From: Axinella damicornis
Taxonomy: Eukaryota > Porifera > Demospongiae > Axinellida > Axinellidae
Assembly (NCBI GenBank): GCA_963931865.1
Contig: OZ007511.1
Coordinates: 5,660,626-5,724,625, forward strand
Length of the DNA stretch: 64,000 bases
Direction: 5' to 3'
Shown here piece after piece: positions 63,440 through 64,000 of the stretch. A program made the translations under genes and the position numbers. Position 1 is the first letter of the stretch. Every line of letters starts with the position of its first letter. The notes under the pieces are model-generated. The model had not been told where the DNA came from and did not search any database. It saw nothing but the letters and a program-made list of their open reading frames with translations.

Positions 63440-64000
63440 TATCTTACATTGTAAAATGAGGTCTCATCATGACAATCGTGTTGCAGCAATCCTATAAACA
63501 GGGGAAAGATGAAGCTGAATAAAGCGCAATCATACATTCAAATTCAGATGCACGGAGTCTTACCTCATTCAAAATGCTGTTCTTTCATGACAGAGGTACA
63601 GACATTCTCGAAGGGATAACTGCATGGGCCAATTATTATGGTATTAGTAATGCATCACGAAACAACTTGCACAAGAAATACCTTGTAGCCTGCTACTAGA
63701 GACGTCCGGCATTGCTTTTGCCACTTGCAGTAAATCTGTGAGAAGTTGCTGCTGAAAGAAGGGACATCCTGATGACTATTGGCTATAGCAATCGACCCAA
63801 AACCCAACACACAAGACAAAGACACTCACAGAGGCAATGGGCTACTAGGGGCCTGAAAAAAAATACAACTCGAGACACAACTCACTTCAGCTAGCCACAC
63901 TGGCGCCTGTTATGGCGTGATGGCTGTAAAATTACAGGAATGAACTCACATACTGTCCAGTAGCGAGCTTGAGCCAACAGAAAACAAGTACCGGGAGTCC
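63440..64000 (-). other. Weak minus-strand exon candidates at the right edge
   Basis: A block at 63682-63751 has a CTTTCAG acceptor and a GTATTT donor and is open as QQLLTDLLQVAKAMPDVSSS then RLQ (or SNFSQIYCKWQKQCRTSL in another phase). Plus-strand ACTCAC/CTTAC strings (donors in reverse) occur at 63445, 63558, 63880 and 63949. Phases between them do not agree, so a gene is not claimed. Confidence 0.25.

Overview
This window is gene-poor, repeat-rich animal nuclear DNA. Genes are split into short exons (about 40-150 bp) joined by introns of up to 5 kb or more that are packed with inverted-repeat mobile elements. The gene set (SPT5, YIPF3, a TRIM ubiquitin-ligase relic and a PDZ-SH3-guanylate-kinase MAGUK) is metazoan. 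The style of the DNA (abundant tacatgta strings, many TA-flanked foldback elements) suggests a marine invertebrate; a sponge is my best guess, but the sequence does not prove it.

Layout. 1-8800: no secure gene; poly-G, short tandem repeats, a minisatellite-bearing element (B), a copy of element A, and a 592-bp Mutator-like foldback with a 10-bp target duplication. 8801-26922 (minus strand): the 5' half of SPT5, six exons with matching splice phases; its introns hold elements A and B, CAGTAGC MITEs, a dead LINE and many hairpins. 27200-36600: no secure gene; a ~170-bp tandem array broken by an insertion, 58-bp and 39-bp minisatellites, several hairpins, and a few weak candidate first exons. 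36661-52787 (plus strand): YIPF3, a Golgi membrane protein, with a promoter-like NRF1 palindrome upstream and eight in-phase exons; two 1135-bp copies of one palindromic element sit in opposite orientation just downstream of two of its splice donors. 55152-56736 (minus strand): a TRIM pseudogene with nonsense codons and frameshifts. 57294-62417 (plus strand): a MAGUK gene or pseudogene with PDZ, SH3 and guanylate-kinase pieces, the kinase-like part carrying apparent frameshifts. 62418-64000: an unusual ACGG/CCGT-rich block and weak minus-strand exon candidates.

The most notable observation is element family A. Five copies scattered over 45 kb keep the same 57-nt, 19-codon open reading frame starting at an ATG, and four of them keep a consensus GTGAGT splice donor exactly at its end, as if the element carries a ready-made first coding exon. 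The genes here are unrelated to each other in function (transcription elongation, Golgi trafficking, ubiquitin ligase, cell-junction scaffold), so no pathway is implied by their proximity.
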